Source: Candidatus Anammoximicrobium sp.
GTDB taxonomy: Bacteria; Planctomycetota; Planctomycetia; Pirellulales; Pirellulaceae
Length of the DNA: 64,000 nt
Assembly: GCA_012515235.1 (NCBI GenBank)
Contig: JAAYYU010000142.1
Coordinates: 1 to 64,000, forward strand
Direction of reading: 5' to 3'
Shown here: positions 26,216-34,211 of the stretch, in pieces
Layout of the letters: each line of letters starts with the position of its first letter
Position numbering within the stretch: position 1 is the first letter of the stretch
Position numbers and translations under genes: made by a program
The notes under the pieces: model-generated
What the model was told of the DNA's origin: nothing
The model's database searches: none
Seen by the model: the letters and a program-made list of their open reading frames with translations, nothing else

Positions 26216-26704
26216 TCAGCTGCCAGCGACGACATCCGGATACGGCTCGAAACGGTAAAAGGCCAGCGCCGCTACGGTGATGTTTTTGCAGATCGAGACC
26301 ATGTCTTCCCGGCGGCATGTGATGCGATAGAGCATCATGCCGCGTTGGTCGGAGCCGCTGGGTTCCCGCGGGGATTCGAGCCCGACTGTCGGCGTTCCGT
26401 TCAAGCACACGGGAACTCGCCGCGGGACCTGCACCCGCAACTGGACTTGCGCGTCCGGCACCTCGCTGACCTTGCCCGGCCGCGCCTGCGCGGATTTGGC
26501 GTCGGCGCCCGAGCCGAACGTGCTGCCTCCCCGTGCGCGGCATTCGCTGCGTTCGATGGCAAGCTGACGAGGGCACTGGAAACCAAGTCGCACCCGAGTG
26601 CCCGACAAGTGCCGGCCGTCCGTATCCGAGATTTCCTCCACCGTCACCCGGATCTCATCGCCGACGATGACGGTTTCATGCCTCTTCCGGGTCAACACGA
26701 GCAT
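26216..26704 (-). CDS. csrA: CsrA-like RNA-binding protein with a long C-terminal extension
   Basis: A 162-aa protein whose first 55 residues match the carbon storage regulator CsrA: MLVLTRKRHETVIVG, EIRVTVEEI and RVRLGFQCPRQLAIERSE. A longer loop (DTDGRHLSGT) stands between strands two and three. Normal CsrA ends at 55-65 residues; here about 105 more follow, with a stretch QVQLRVQVPRRVPV (86-99) that looks like a second, degenerate CsrA strand, and a C-terminal part ending near YRFEPYPDVV. AGGAGG directly upstream fixes the start. CsrA binds GGA motifs in mRNA leaders and changes translation; here the extra domain could alter partners or dimerisation. It converges on the M20 peptidase gene. 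Confidence 0.75.
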   Translation of the reverse strand: MLVLTRKRHETVIVGDEIRVTVEEISDTDGRHLSGTRVRLGFQCPRQLAIERSECRARGGSTFGSGADAKSAQARPGKVSEVPDAQVQLRVQVPRRVPVCLNGTPTVGLESPREPSGSDQRGMMLYRITCRREDMVSICKNITVAALAFYRFEPYPDVVAGS

Positions 26705-27145
26705 CGGAATTCCCTCCTGGATGACAGAATCGCCTGCAACAGGTCCGTCGGAAGCCCCATTGTGCCATGCAGTCGCCGTCTGGGGCGAGAGCAGTTTTTC
26801 AAGAAACCACTGGGCGCGGCGGCCGTCATGGGACCGGAGACAACACCCGCCGCGTGACACCGTCGAAACACAAACAGAGGCAAAATGTTCGAAGAAAGTT
26901 GCCTGGAACCGGTATCGACCTGATGACAACCGCCTAGAGTTGTCTTAAGATTTCTCCTTCGAAGGCCCTGGATTCGTCGGCTGCGGGACACCCGGATGGC
27001 GGATCCTGCGGCCGGATGCCGAACGTCAACAGGCCTTCTTTCAGTGCTGGAACAACCTACCCACCTGCATCTTGGCAAGGAGCGTCGGCCGGCGTCGATC
27101 GCACGCGGCGACTGCTCCCGCCTTATTCATGCCGCGGAGGAATCC
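26705..27145. other. Divergent intergenic region between csrA and the cytochrome gene
   Basis: About 440 bases that must hold promoters for both flanking genes. A frame runs through it in phase with the cytochrome gene, but it has no signal peptide or ribosome site. I see no convincing hairpin or operator. Confidence 0.45.
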
Positions 27146-29200
27146 ATGTTTCGATACGCCTTCGGCGTCTTGATTCTGTTGTCGGTCGTTGGTTCGTGTA
27201 CCGTCTTGCCGGCATCGGAATCAAGGTTCGCTCAGACGGGCAGTCGCAGCCAGTACACGCATTGGATCGACTTGTACGATGCGAACCAGCGTCGGATCGA
27301 TCCCACCGACCCGAAAGCGCCGCCCTATTCGCCCCGCCGTACCTGTGGCCGCTGTCACGACTACGAGGCGATTGCCCTGGGCCATCATTTCAACGCCGTC
27401 CAAAAGGCGGCTCAGCCCGGCCGGCCTGGCGAGCCCTGGCTGTGGACCGATTCACGCACGGGAACACAACTGCCGCTGTCGTATCGCCGCTGGCCGGGAA
27501 CCTACCATCCGAGCGACTTGGGCATCTCCGCTTGGGACTTCATGCTGAAATTCGGACGCCACCTGCCCGGGGGCGGTCCGGGCGAGCAGGAGTTGGCCAT
27601 GGATCCGCCGGCTGCCAAGGAACCGGCACCGAAGGAGGCTCCCGCCAAGGAGGCCCCGGCCGAGACTTCCAAGCCCACGCCGACCCCTTCGGGGCGTTGG
27701 CAACTGGCCGGAAAACTGGAGATCGACTGCATGATCTGCCATTCCAATAATCACGGGTACAGCATGGAGTTGTGGTCGAAGCAGATCGAGGACCAGAACT
27801 TCGCCTGGGCACCGACGGTCGCGTCGGGGTTGGGCTTTGTCGAGGGCAAGGTGTCGAGCCTGCCGGACGATTTTGACCCGGCCAAGGTGGAGGAAAACTC
27901 GCGAACGAAATTGCCCACGACGACCTATGGCTCGGTGCGCATCAATCCCGAGAAGAAAGTGTTCTTTGATGTCGTGCGCCAAACCAGCGACAATGTGTGC
28001 TACTATTGCCACACGACGCGCCAAGTGGGCCCGGACGCACCGCCGGATTGGACGTGCGACGAAGACGTCCATCTGCTTGCCGGCTTGGCGTGCGCCGACT
28101 GTCACCGCAACGGCATCGAGCATCACACGGTGCGCGGGTTTGAGGGCGAGAGCCATCCGACCGGCCAGGCGGTAGCGACGTTGTCCTGCCGCGGATGCCA
28201 CATGAACGGCGCGGACGGCGGCCGGTTCGGCGCGCCCCAGCCGGAACATAAGGGCTTGCCGGTCGTCCACTTCGACAAGCTGTCCTGCACCGCTTGCCAT
28301 TCAGGACCGCGGCCCGCGCAGCAGGCCTCCGGCGTCCAGACGGCGCTGGCTCACGGGCTGGGGCTGTCCTCGCACGATTACTCGGCGGATTTGGCTCCCG
28401 GCATCGTGCAGCCGGTTTTCCAGCGGGACGGCGGCATGCTGTCTCCGTACCGCATGACATGGCCGGCGTTCTGGGGCGTGCTGCACAAAGGCGAGGTCAC
28501 GCCGTTGAACCCCGAAGAGGCACACGCGGCCTTGCGAAGTACCTTGCGGGTCCGCAAGGGCCAGACGCTGAAAGAGGTGCTGCTGGACGTCAAACTGAGC
28601 AAAGACGAAAAGAAAGTCATCCTGGGCGAACCGCGGGCCGCTGTCGCCGACGCGGAACTGACGGAAGAAGAAAAAGCCAAACTGGCCGAGCGGATCAACC
28701 AGAAGGCCCTGGAAGAATTCCAAACCAAGCTGGCCAAGGCGCTGGACGAATTGAAGAAGATCGTCAAGCAGGCCGGCGCCGAGCCGGTGTACATCGCGGG
28801 CGGCAAGGCCTACCGGTTGGGTGCGGACGGCAAGCCGGATGTCTTTGAGACCGAGGCCGCGAAGCCCTACGCATGGAGACTGGGCCACGACGTCCGGCCG
28901 GCGCGGGCATCCCTCGGCATCACCGGGTGCTTCGAGTGCCACGAAGCCGGCATGCCCATCTTCGAGGGGCAGGTGACGGCGGTCAGCCCGGTGCTGGACG
29001 CGCAACCCCGCACGTACGCCATGCACGAACTGGCGGGCTTCGACAAGTTCAAGCTGGATGCCTGGAACCAGTCGTTCCAAGGTCGCACCGCGTTCAAGTG
29101 GATGGGATTCGCGTCGCTGGGGATCGTCAGCCTGGTCTTGCTGTGGTACGCCATGCGAGGCTTGGCCAGCGTGGCGGGCCTCGCGTACCGCAAGCCGTGA
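27146..29200 (+). CDS. Secreted heptaheme c-type cytochrome with C-terminal membrane anchor
   Basis: A 684-aa protein. An N-terminal hydrophobic segment (YAFGVLILLSVVGSC) exports it. Seven CxxCH heme sites are present: CGRCH 67, CMICH 195, CYYCH 285, CADCH 316, CRGCH 348, CTACH 381 and CFECH 595. Between sites six and seven lies a Lys/Glu-rich helical insert (about 455-550), and residues 652-670 form a transmembrane anchor. It should carry electrons across the periplasm. A Pro/Ala/Lys linker (about 152-182) separates the first heme from the rest. CGGAGG just before ATG 27146 sets the start. The next gene encodes a five-helix membrane protein, a likely quinone-side partner. Redox partner and electron acceptor are unknown. 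Confidence 0.9.
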   Translation: MFRYAFGVLILLSVVGSCTVLPASESRFAQTGSRSQYTHWIDLYDANQRRIDPTDPKAPPYSPRRTCGRCHDYEAIALGHHFNAVQKAAQPGRPGEPWLWTDSRTGTQLPLSYRRWPGTYHPSDLGISAWDFMLKFGRHLPGGGPGEQELAMDPPAAKEPAPKEAPAKEAPAETSKPTPTPSGRWQLAGKLEIDCMICHSNNHGYSMELWSKQIEDQNFAWAPTVASGLGFVEGKVSSLPDDFDPAKVEENSRTKLPTTTYGSVRINPEKKVFFDVVRQTSDNVCYYCHTTRQVGPDAPPDWTCDEDVHLLAGLACADCHRNGIEHHTVRGFEGESHPTGQAVATLSCRGCHMNGADGGRFGAPQPEHKGLPVVHFDKLSCTACHSGPRPAQQASGVQTALAHGLGLSSHDYSADLAPGIVQPVFQRDGGMLSPYRMTWPAFWGVLHKGEVTPLNPEEAHAALRSTLRVRKGQTLKEVLLDVKLSKDEKKVILGEPRAAVADAELTEEEKAKLAERINQKALEEFQTKLAKALDELKKIVKQAGAEPVYIAGGKAYRLGADGKPDVFETEAAKPYAWRLGHDVRPARASLGITGCFECHEAGMPIFEGQVTAVSPVLDAQPRTYAMHELAGFDKFKLDAWNQSFQGRTAFKWMGFASLGIVSLVLLWYAMRGLASVAGLAYRKP

Positions 29201-29209
29201 TCCCGTGTC

Positions 29210-29285
29210 GGGTGGGCCAAGTCTTCGCGGCCCACCGGGCTGGAAATGGACAAGACACGGTGGGCCGCGAAGACCTGGCCCACCC
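29210..29285. repeat. 27-bp near-perfect inverted repeat
   Basis: Arms 29210-29236 and 29259-29285 (GGGTGGGCC... / ...GGCCCACCC) match at 26 of 27 positions around a 22-base loop. It fills the gap between the cytochrome and its membrane partner gene. No T-run follows. Dispersed palindromes of this sort are a plausible source; as RNA it could form a very stable stem that protects or partly terminates the upstream message. Confidence 0.9.
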
Positions 29286-29314
29286 TACTGGCTTTAATCT
29301 CGGGGAGCAGTTCG

Positions 29315-29932
29315 ATGTCAGCGGAGTTGAACATGGCGGTGATGGGAGCGGCGGGGAACGCGGGCGCGTTGTTTCTGGGAATGTTGCCCTTCGCTTTGCT
29401 GGGTGTGATTGTGGTCGTCGCGGCGCACCTGATCCTGGTCATCGGCCGCCGTCGGGGCTCAGTGCCGCGGTCGCCGTGGGGCTGGTGGGCCTGGCTGGTC
29501 TATTTGGGAACCCTGGCCAGCGTGTCCGTTCTGGCGATCACGTCCGTGGTGGCGATGATCCAGTCCGGCATCCTGGGCGGCTGGTGGCTGTTCCTGCACA
29601 TGGTCGGCGCCGGGGCCTTTACTTTCGTGTTGCCCGTCCTGGCTGTGACCTGGTGCGAGGCGCACCGTTGGGGCTGCCCGCGGCAACCGTCCGGCGGGGA
29701 AGACCAGCCGCCACCGTCACGTTTTCTGGGGTTGGCCAAAGCCATGTTCTGGTTGATCCTGATCGGCGGCCTGGTCGCCATCGGCACAATGATCCTGAGC
29801 ATGCTGCCCGTGTTCGGCACGGATGGCTTGGTTCTGCTTTTGGACATCCACCGCTATGCCGGCCTGGCCGTGGTCGTCGCCACGGTTCTGCACTTGTACG
29901 CCGCACTACTGCCGCGGTTCGGGGTGAGTTGA
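29315..29932 (+). CDS. Cytochrome-b-like integral membrane protein
   Basis: A 205-aa polytopic protein with about five transmembrane helices. It starts MSAELNMAVMG after GGGGAG. His residues sit in or near the helices: AAHLILVIG (helix 1), FLHMVGAGAF (helix 3), DIHRYAGLAVVVATVLHLYA (last helix, two His), which is the kind of pairing used for heme b. It follows the multiheme cytochrome by 114 bases and is probably its membrane subunit, passing electrons between the quinone pool and the periplasmic hemes. The family is not one I can name; the heme call rests on the His spacing alone. Confidence 0.65.
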   Translation: MSAELNMAVMGAAGNAGALFLGMLPFALLGVIVVVAAHLILVIGRRRGSVPRSPWGWWAWLVYLGTLASVSVLAITSVVAMIQSGILGGWWLFLHMVGAGAFTFVLPVLAVTWCEAHRWGCPRQPSGGEDQPPPSRFLGLAKAMFWLILIGGLVAIGTMILSMLPVFGTDGLVLLLDIHRYAGLAVVVATVLHLYAALLPRFGVS

Positions 29933-29987
29933 CGCCCCGCGCCGCCCTCGTGTGGCGTTGGCCGAGCGCAGATTCCTTCTCCGCTTG

Positions 29988-32516
29988 TCAATCGCCGTTG
30001 GGGGAGGCGGAAGGCGACAGTTCCAGGTAGCCGATCAGGGCCGACGTCAGCTGATTCAAGGCGTTCTCCAGTTGCTTCAGGACTGCCGCGGTTTCCTCCG
30101 TCAGGTTGCCGCGTTGGCCGCGTTGCTCCAGATCGGACGCCCGTTCGGTAACGGCTTGGGCGTCGAAAGCGGCGGCCAGGCCTTTCAGCCGGTGGGCGGT
30201 CGTGCGCAGCCGGTCGGCGTCCGCGGCGGCCAAGGCTTCCTGGAGTCCGGCCAGCAGGCCCGGCGCGTCCCGCAGGAAGAAGACCACCTGCTCCTTGAAA
30301 ATCTCCACGTCGCCTTCCAGCCGAGCCAGGGCGGTGCGGAAGTCGAATTGGGCGTCGGATGCTGGCAGACGCTGGTCCGAAAGCTTGGCGAGCCGCGTCT
30401 GCGAACCGAGCGTCTCGACGAGCGTCAGCAGTTCCTGGGCGTTGATCGGCTTGGAAATGTAACCGTCCATTCCCGCCGCCAGACAGCGTTCCCGGTCGCC
30501 GCGCATGGCCGAGGCGGTCAGGGCGATAATCGGCAGGTGCGTTTCCGTCGCTTTCTCACGGGCCCGGATCTCCCGCGTGGCCTGCAAGCCGTCCATCTCC
30601 GGCATCTGGGCGTCCATCACGACGACGTCCAGCGTCTCGCGCTCCGCCAGGGCCAGCGCCTCGCGGCCATCGCTGGCCTGGCACACGGAGTGGCCGCGTT
30701 TCTCCAGGATCCGCGCGGCCAGCAGGCGATTGGCCGGATTGTCGTCGGCCACCAGGACCCGCAAGCGGTTTTTGGCGCGCAGCGGTTCGCGGCGGCGGCT
30801 CGGCTTGTCCTCGTCGTCGGCGGCGGACGTGTGGATCGCCAGTCGCAGGCAGACGTGGAACGTACTGCCGCCGCCCACCTGGCTGTCCACCCACAGCTGG
30901 CCGTCCAGCAGCGAGACCAATTCGGCGGAGATCGCCAGTCCCAGCCCCGTCCCGCCGTAACGCCGGCTCGTCGAACTGTCGGCCTGCGAAAACGCTTCGA
31001 AGATACTCGCCCGCTTGTCTTCCGGAATGCCGATCCCTGTGTCGCGGATGGCGAAGTGGACGCAAGCCTCGTCGCCGGCGTGGGAATCCAACGAGACCGC
31101 CACGACGACTTCGCCCTGCTCCGTGAACTTGATCGCGTTGTCGACCAGGTTGAACAGGATCTGCCGCAACCGCACCGGATCGCCCGCCACGGTCGGCGGT
31201 AAGTCGGAAGCCACTTCGCCGGCCACCCGCAGTTTCTTCTGACGCGCGGCGGGCTCCCATAATTTGACCACTTCCTGGACCAACTCCCGCAGCGAAAACG
31301 GCACCGTTTCGATCTGCACCTTGCCGGCTTCGATCTTGGAGAGATCCAACACGTCGTTCAGCAGCCGCAACAGGGCTTCGGCGGCGCTCTTGACCGCGTC
31401 CAGGTACTCGCGCTGTTCCGGAGTCAAACGCGTGCCCAGCGTCAACTCGGTCATGCCGATGATCACGTTCATGGGCGTGCGGATCTCGTGGCTGACGTTC
31501 GCCAGGAACTCGCCCTTGGCCCGACTGGCCGCCTCGGCGGCTTCTTTGGCTTGCTCCAAGACCTGTTGCGCCTCTCGCCGCCGGGTGACGTCGTGGGCGA
31601 TGCCCACCCAGTGTGTGATGTCGCCCTCGTCGTCGAACACGGGCGTCACGCTGATCGACAGCCAGTAGGGTTGACCATCGGCGCGGCGTTGCTGGATCTC
31701 CTGGCTCAGCCCGTGGCCGGCTTCCAGAAACCGCTGGAATTGGCGGCGGGCGTCCTCCTCGGCTTCCTCGTCAAACAGCATGGCCGCCAGCGAGCGGCCG
31801 CGGACGGCGTCGGACTCGATGCCCGCCATCCGAGAGTAACTGTCGTTGACCCATTCCACGTACCCGTGGGCGTCCAGGATCACCACGCCATTGTCGGTCT
31901 TGCTGGCGACGAGGGCCAACAATTCCAGCGTCTCGTTCAACGCCTTTAGCTCTTGCAGTTCGCGTTCCAAATCGGCATCGCGGCGTTGCGTGGCCAGCAG
32001 GTTTTCAGTCAGCAGGCGGATGCGCCGCTGGCCGGTCTCCAAGGCATACTGGGCGGACCCGGTCTCCAAGGCCGTGCGCCATTCGGGCAGTTCGCCTTCC
32101 ACCAGCGGCGCGGCGCCGCTGGGCAAATCCTGCTCCAGCCCCACGACCACGTCCGCCGGGAACTCGCCCTGATACTTGACGCGGCTGACCAGCGATTCGA
32201 CTTCGCGCCGCCAGTCCGTGTCCAGACCCGGCAGAGGCTTCTGGACCAGTTCCCCCCGCGCGGCCGGGTCGTCGCTGGGCGGCCGCACGCGGACCGTGGC
32301 GGTGACAGCGCTGCCTCCGTCCCGTGCGAGAATCCCGAACGCGATCTCGCCGCCGCCGTGCATCGCCTGTTCTACTGCTTTGCGGACCGCCTTGCCGAAC
32401 GCCGCCCGCTGCCGCTCCGGCAACCCGGCCAACACGCCCAGGAGCCGCGCCCGCTGGACCGCCGCCCGAATGTCGCGATCCGACCTCAACGCAAATTCCG
32501 CGATCTGGAATGACAT
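29988..32516 (-). CDS. Hybrid sensor histidine kinase with N-terminal RsbT/RsbW-like domain
   Basis: An 842-aa cytosolic kinase. Residues 1-80 resemble the GHKL anti-sigma kinase-like ATPases (IRAAVQRARLLGVLAGLPERQRAAFGKAVRKAVEQA), then a coiled region, a PAS/PAC sensor (about 200-315), HisKA with phospho-acceptor His343 in SHEIRTP, HATPase with NLVDNAIKF and GTGLGLAIS, a receiver with Asp635 in VVVMDAQMP, and an HPt domain with His775 in AHRLKGL. This is a complete phosphorelay in one chain; the output regulator must be elsewhere. No membrane helices, so the PAS domain senses an internal signal. The start ATG has no strong ribosome site. It diverges from the selenoprotein-like gene. Confidence 0.93.
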   Translation of the reverse strand: MSFQIAEFALRSDRDIRAAVQRARLLGVLAGLPERQRAAFGKAVRKAVEQAMHGGGEIAFGILARDGGSAVTATVRVRPPSDDPAARGELVQKPLPGLDTDWRREVESLVSRVKYQGEFPADVVVGLEQDLPSGAAPLVEGELPEWRTALETGSAQYALETGQRRIRLLTENLLATQRRDADLERELQELKALNETLELLALVASKTDNGVVILDAHGYVEWVNDSYSRMAGIESDAVRGRSLAAMLFDEEAEEDARRQFQRFLEAGHGLSQEIQQRRADGQPYWLSISVTPVFDDEGDITHWVGIAHDVTRRREAQQVLEQAKEAAEAASRAKGEFLANVSHEIRTPMNVIIGMTELTLGTRLTPEQREYLDAVKSAAEALLRLLNDVLDLSKIEAGKVQIETVPFSLRELVQEVVKLWEPAARQKKLRVAGEVASDLPPTVAGDPVRLRQILFNLVDNAIKFTEQGEVVVAVSLDSHAGDEACVHFAIRDTGIGIPEDKRASIFEAFSQADSSTSRRYGGTGLGLAISAELVSLLDGQLWVDSQVGGGSTFHVCLRLAIHTSAADDEDKPSRRREPLRAKNRLRVLVADDNPANRLLAARILEKRGHSVCQASDGREALALAERETLDVVVMDAQMPEMDGLQATREIRAREKATETHLPIIALTASAMRGDRERCLAAGMDGYISKPINAQELLTLVETLGSQTRLAKLSDQRLPASDAQFDFRTALARLEGDVEIFKEQVVFFLRDAPGLLAGLQEALAAADADRLRTTAHRLKGLAAAFDAQAVTERASDLEQRGQRGNLTEETAAVLKQLENALNQLTSALIGYLELSPSASPNGD

Positions 32517-32700
32517 AACTGAAAAAAATCAAGGACAGAAGCCGCTCCTCGAGATAGAATACATGCGATCGGCCAAACGGCGCAGTGGGGCTCTCTCTGC
32601 CGCGCGTGACAGACGACGCCGCACGGCTCGGAAAGCGATGCCACCTTGCGTTCGCCATCCAAGCGGTATCGTAACGCATTCCTTCCAGGAGCAGAGCGCC

Positions 32701-33891
32701 ATGATCCGGTATTCCGCCCTTTCCGTCCTGCTCGCCAGCGGCCTCTTGGCCAGTCTGCCGACCACGCTTTACGGTCAATTGGAGTCGGTCGACGAAGCGA
32801 TCAAGGCGTCGCAGACGACCGGCCGCCCGATCTTCGCCATGGCCGGAAACAAGACGTGACCGCCGTGTGTGGCGCTGCTGGCTCGACTGCAAACCGACCA
32901 GTCGCTGGCTCGCTACGCGGGATGGTTCATTCCGCTGAAGATCGAAACCAATGGCCCGGAATGGGGCAAATGGGCTTCCCAGTATCAGCACGAGGGAAAC
33001 GCCATCCCCATCGTCTTCGTCGTGCGCGCTGACGGCCAGCAACTGTTCGGCAAAAGCGGCAGCATGCCAGGACCGGAACTGCCGCTGATGATCGAACAGG
33101 TCTTGGGCCAAGCCGGAACTATTTACAGCGATGCGCAGTTGCAGATCCTGAACAGCTCGCTGGGCAAGGCCAAGGAGCTTTTCGCGGCAGGCGACACCGC
33201 GGGCACGGTGCGAGAACTCAGCAAGGTCGGGAAACTCGGAGCCCTGGGAGGCCTTGGCAGCTACGCTCAAGCTGCAATCGAAGCTGACGACCTGGCCAAG
33301 AAGCTCGTCGAACAAGGCGGTGCCGCGCTGAAGGCGGCCAACGACCAGTTGGCGCAAGAGACCACGCGGTTGGAAGGAGCCTTGGCCTTGTCAGAAGCCA
33401 AACGCATCTACGGCGCGTTGCCGCCGCTCAGAAACGACTTCGCCGCTGCGGCCAGCGCCGCCCGGAAGGACCCCCACATCCGCGAATTGCTCCGGCTTGC
33501 CGAGCAATTGGACGAAGCCCGCGAACAACTCAAGAAGCCCGCGGGCCAGCGCCGCGCCCTGACGGTACTCAACCGCCTCATCTCCGAGCATCCCGGCACG
33601 CCGGCGGCAAAGCTGGCCGCGGACTGGCTGCGAGCGCAGAACCTCACCGCGCCCACGGTCGAGCCAGCCAAGACTCTGCACGTCTGGACCAGCGACCAAG
33701 GAACGACCCTCGAAGCCGCTCTGGTGGATTTCGGCTACGGGCAGCCGGAAACCAAAAAAGAACCCTACGTCATCCTCGAAAAACGGGATGGACAACGCGT
33801 CCAGGTCCCTTTGGACCGTTTGGCGGCCAAGTCGCAAGAGGAGGCGATAGAAAACGTCAGGCGATTGCGCGCCGCGGGCGGGCCGAAGTAG
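32701..33891 (+). CDS. Secreted thioredoxin-like protein with in-frame TGA in the CPPC site; candidate selenoprotein
   Basis: The frame from ATG 32701 (AGGAG upstream) to the stop at 33891 is open except for one TGA at 32857-32859, codon 53. Residues 1-25 are a signal peptide. The fold around the TGA is thioredoxin-like: DEAIKASQTTGRPIFAMAGN before it and PPCVALLARL after it, so the TGA replaces the first Cys of a CPPC motif and gives U-P-P-C if read as selenocysteine (396 residues). A further helical part follows, and the C-terminus (about 325-385) resembles the SHD1 domain common in planctomycetes (LHVWTSDQGTTLEAALVDFGYG). Other readings are a nonsense mutation or sequencing error. Translation from an internal start after the TGA would remove the redox site. 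Confidence 0.7.
32884..32904 (+). promoter_or_regulatory. Candidate SECIS-like hairpin downstream of the TGA
   Basis: CGACTG (32884-32889) pairs with CAGTCG (32899-32904) around a nine-base loop. The loop starts 30 bases after the TGA, inside the 16-37 base window described for bacterial SECIS elements. Opening the top G-C pair would put a G first in the loop, as the consensus prefers. The stem is short, so support is weak. Confidence 0.3.
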
Positions 33892-34211
33892 CTGCGGCAG
33901 ACGGTCTTTCACGCGAATCGTCTAAGTTGTTATCTGGAAACATAATGCGACGTTGCAGGTAACGGTTTCTGTGAAGTGCAACCGCTGGCCGAGCGCGAGG
34001 TCCCGGACGGTTTTTACCTCAATAAGAGGGGTGCAGAGCGAGCTTGGCTGCCCGCTGTTATAGGCTCTTGGCTCAGCAGCCATTTACAAAGCTGGGTTTT
34101 TTAGCATAATTTTCGGGTTTCGACCCATGCAGCGCTGGAGTTCTGCGCCGATGTGTCGATGATCGCCAGTTGGGAAAGGTTGTGCGGGGGCCGACAAACC
34201 GCGACGAAACT
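33892..34211. other. Intergenic region upstream of ffh
   Basis: A 320-base, relatively AT-richer stretch. It has a small hairpin GGGT-TTCG-ACCC near 34114-34125 and a T6 run near 34096, but they are not placed as a clear terminator. The ffh promoter must be here; I could not fix it. No RNA gene is recognised. Confidence 0.45.

Noticed and set aside
32869-33891. Independent gene starting with GTG/ATG-like codon after the TGA
   Set aside because: It has no signal peptide, ribosome site or complete thioredoxin fold of its own; the upstream 52 codons supply all three in the same frame.
34090-34130. tRNA T-arm-like word GGGTTTCGACCC before ffh
   Set aside because: No acceptor, D or anticodon arm can be built around it; it is a simple tetraloop palindrome.
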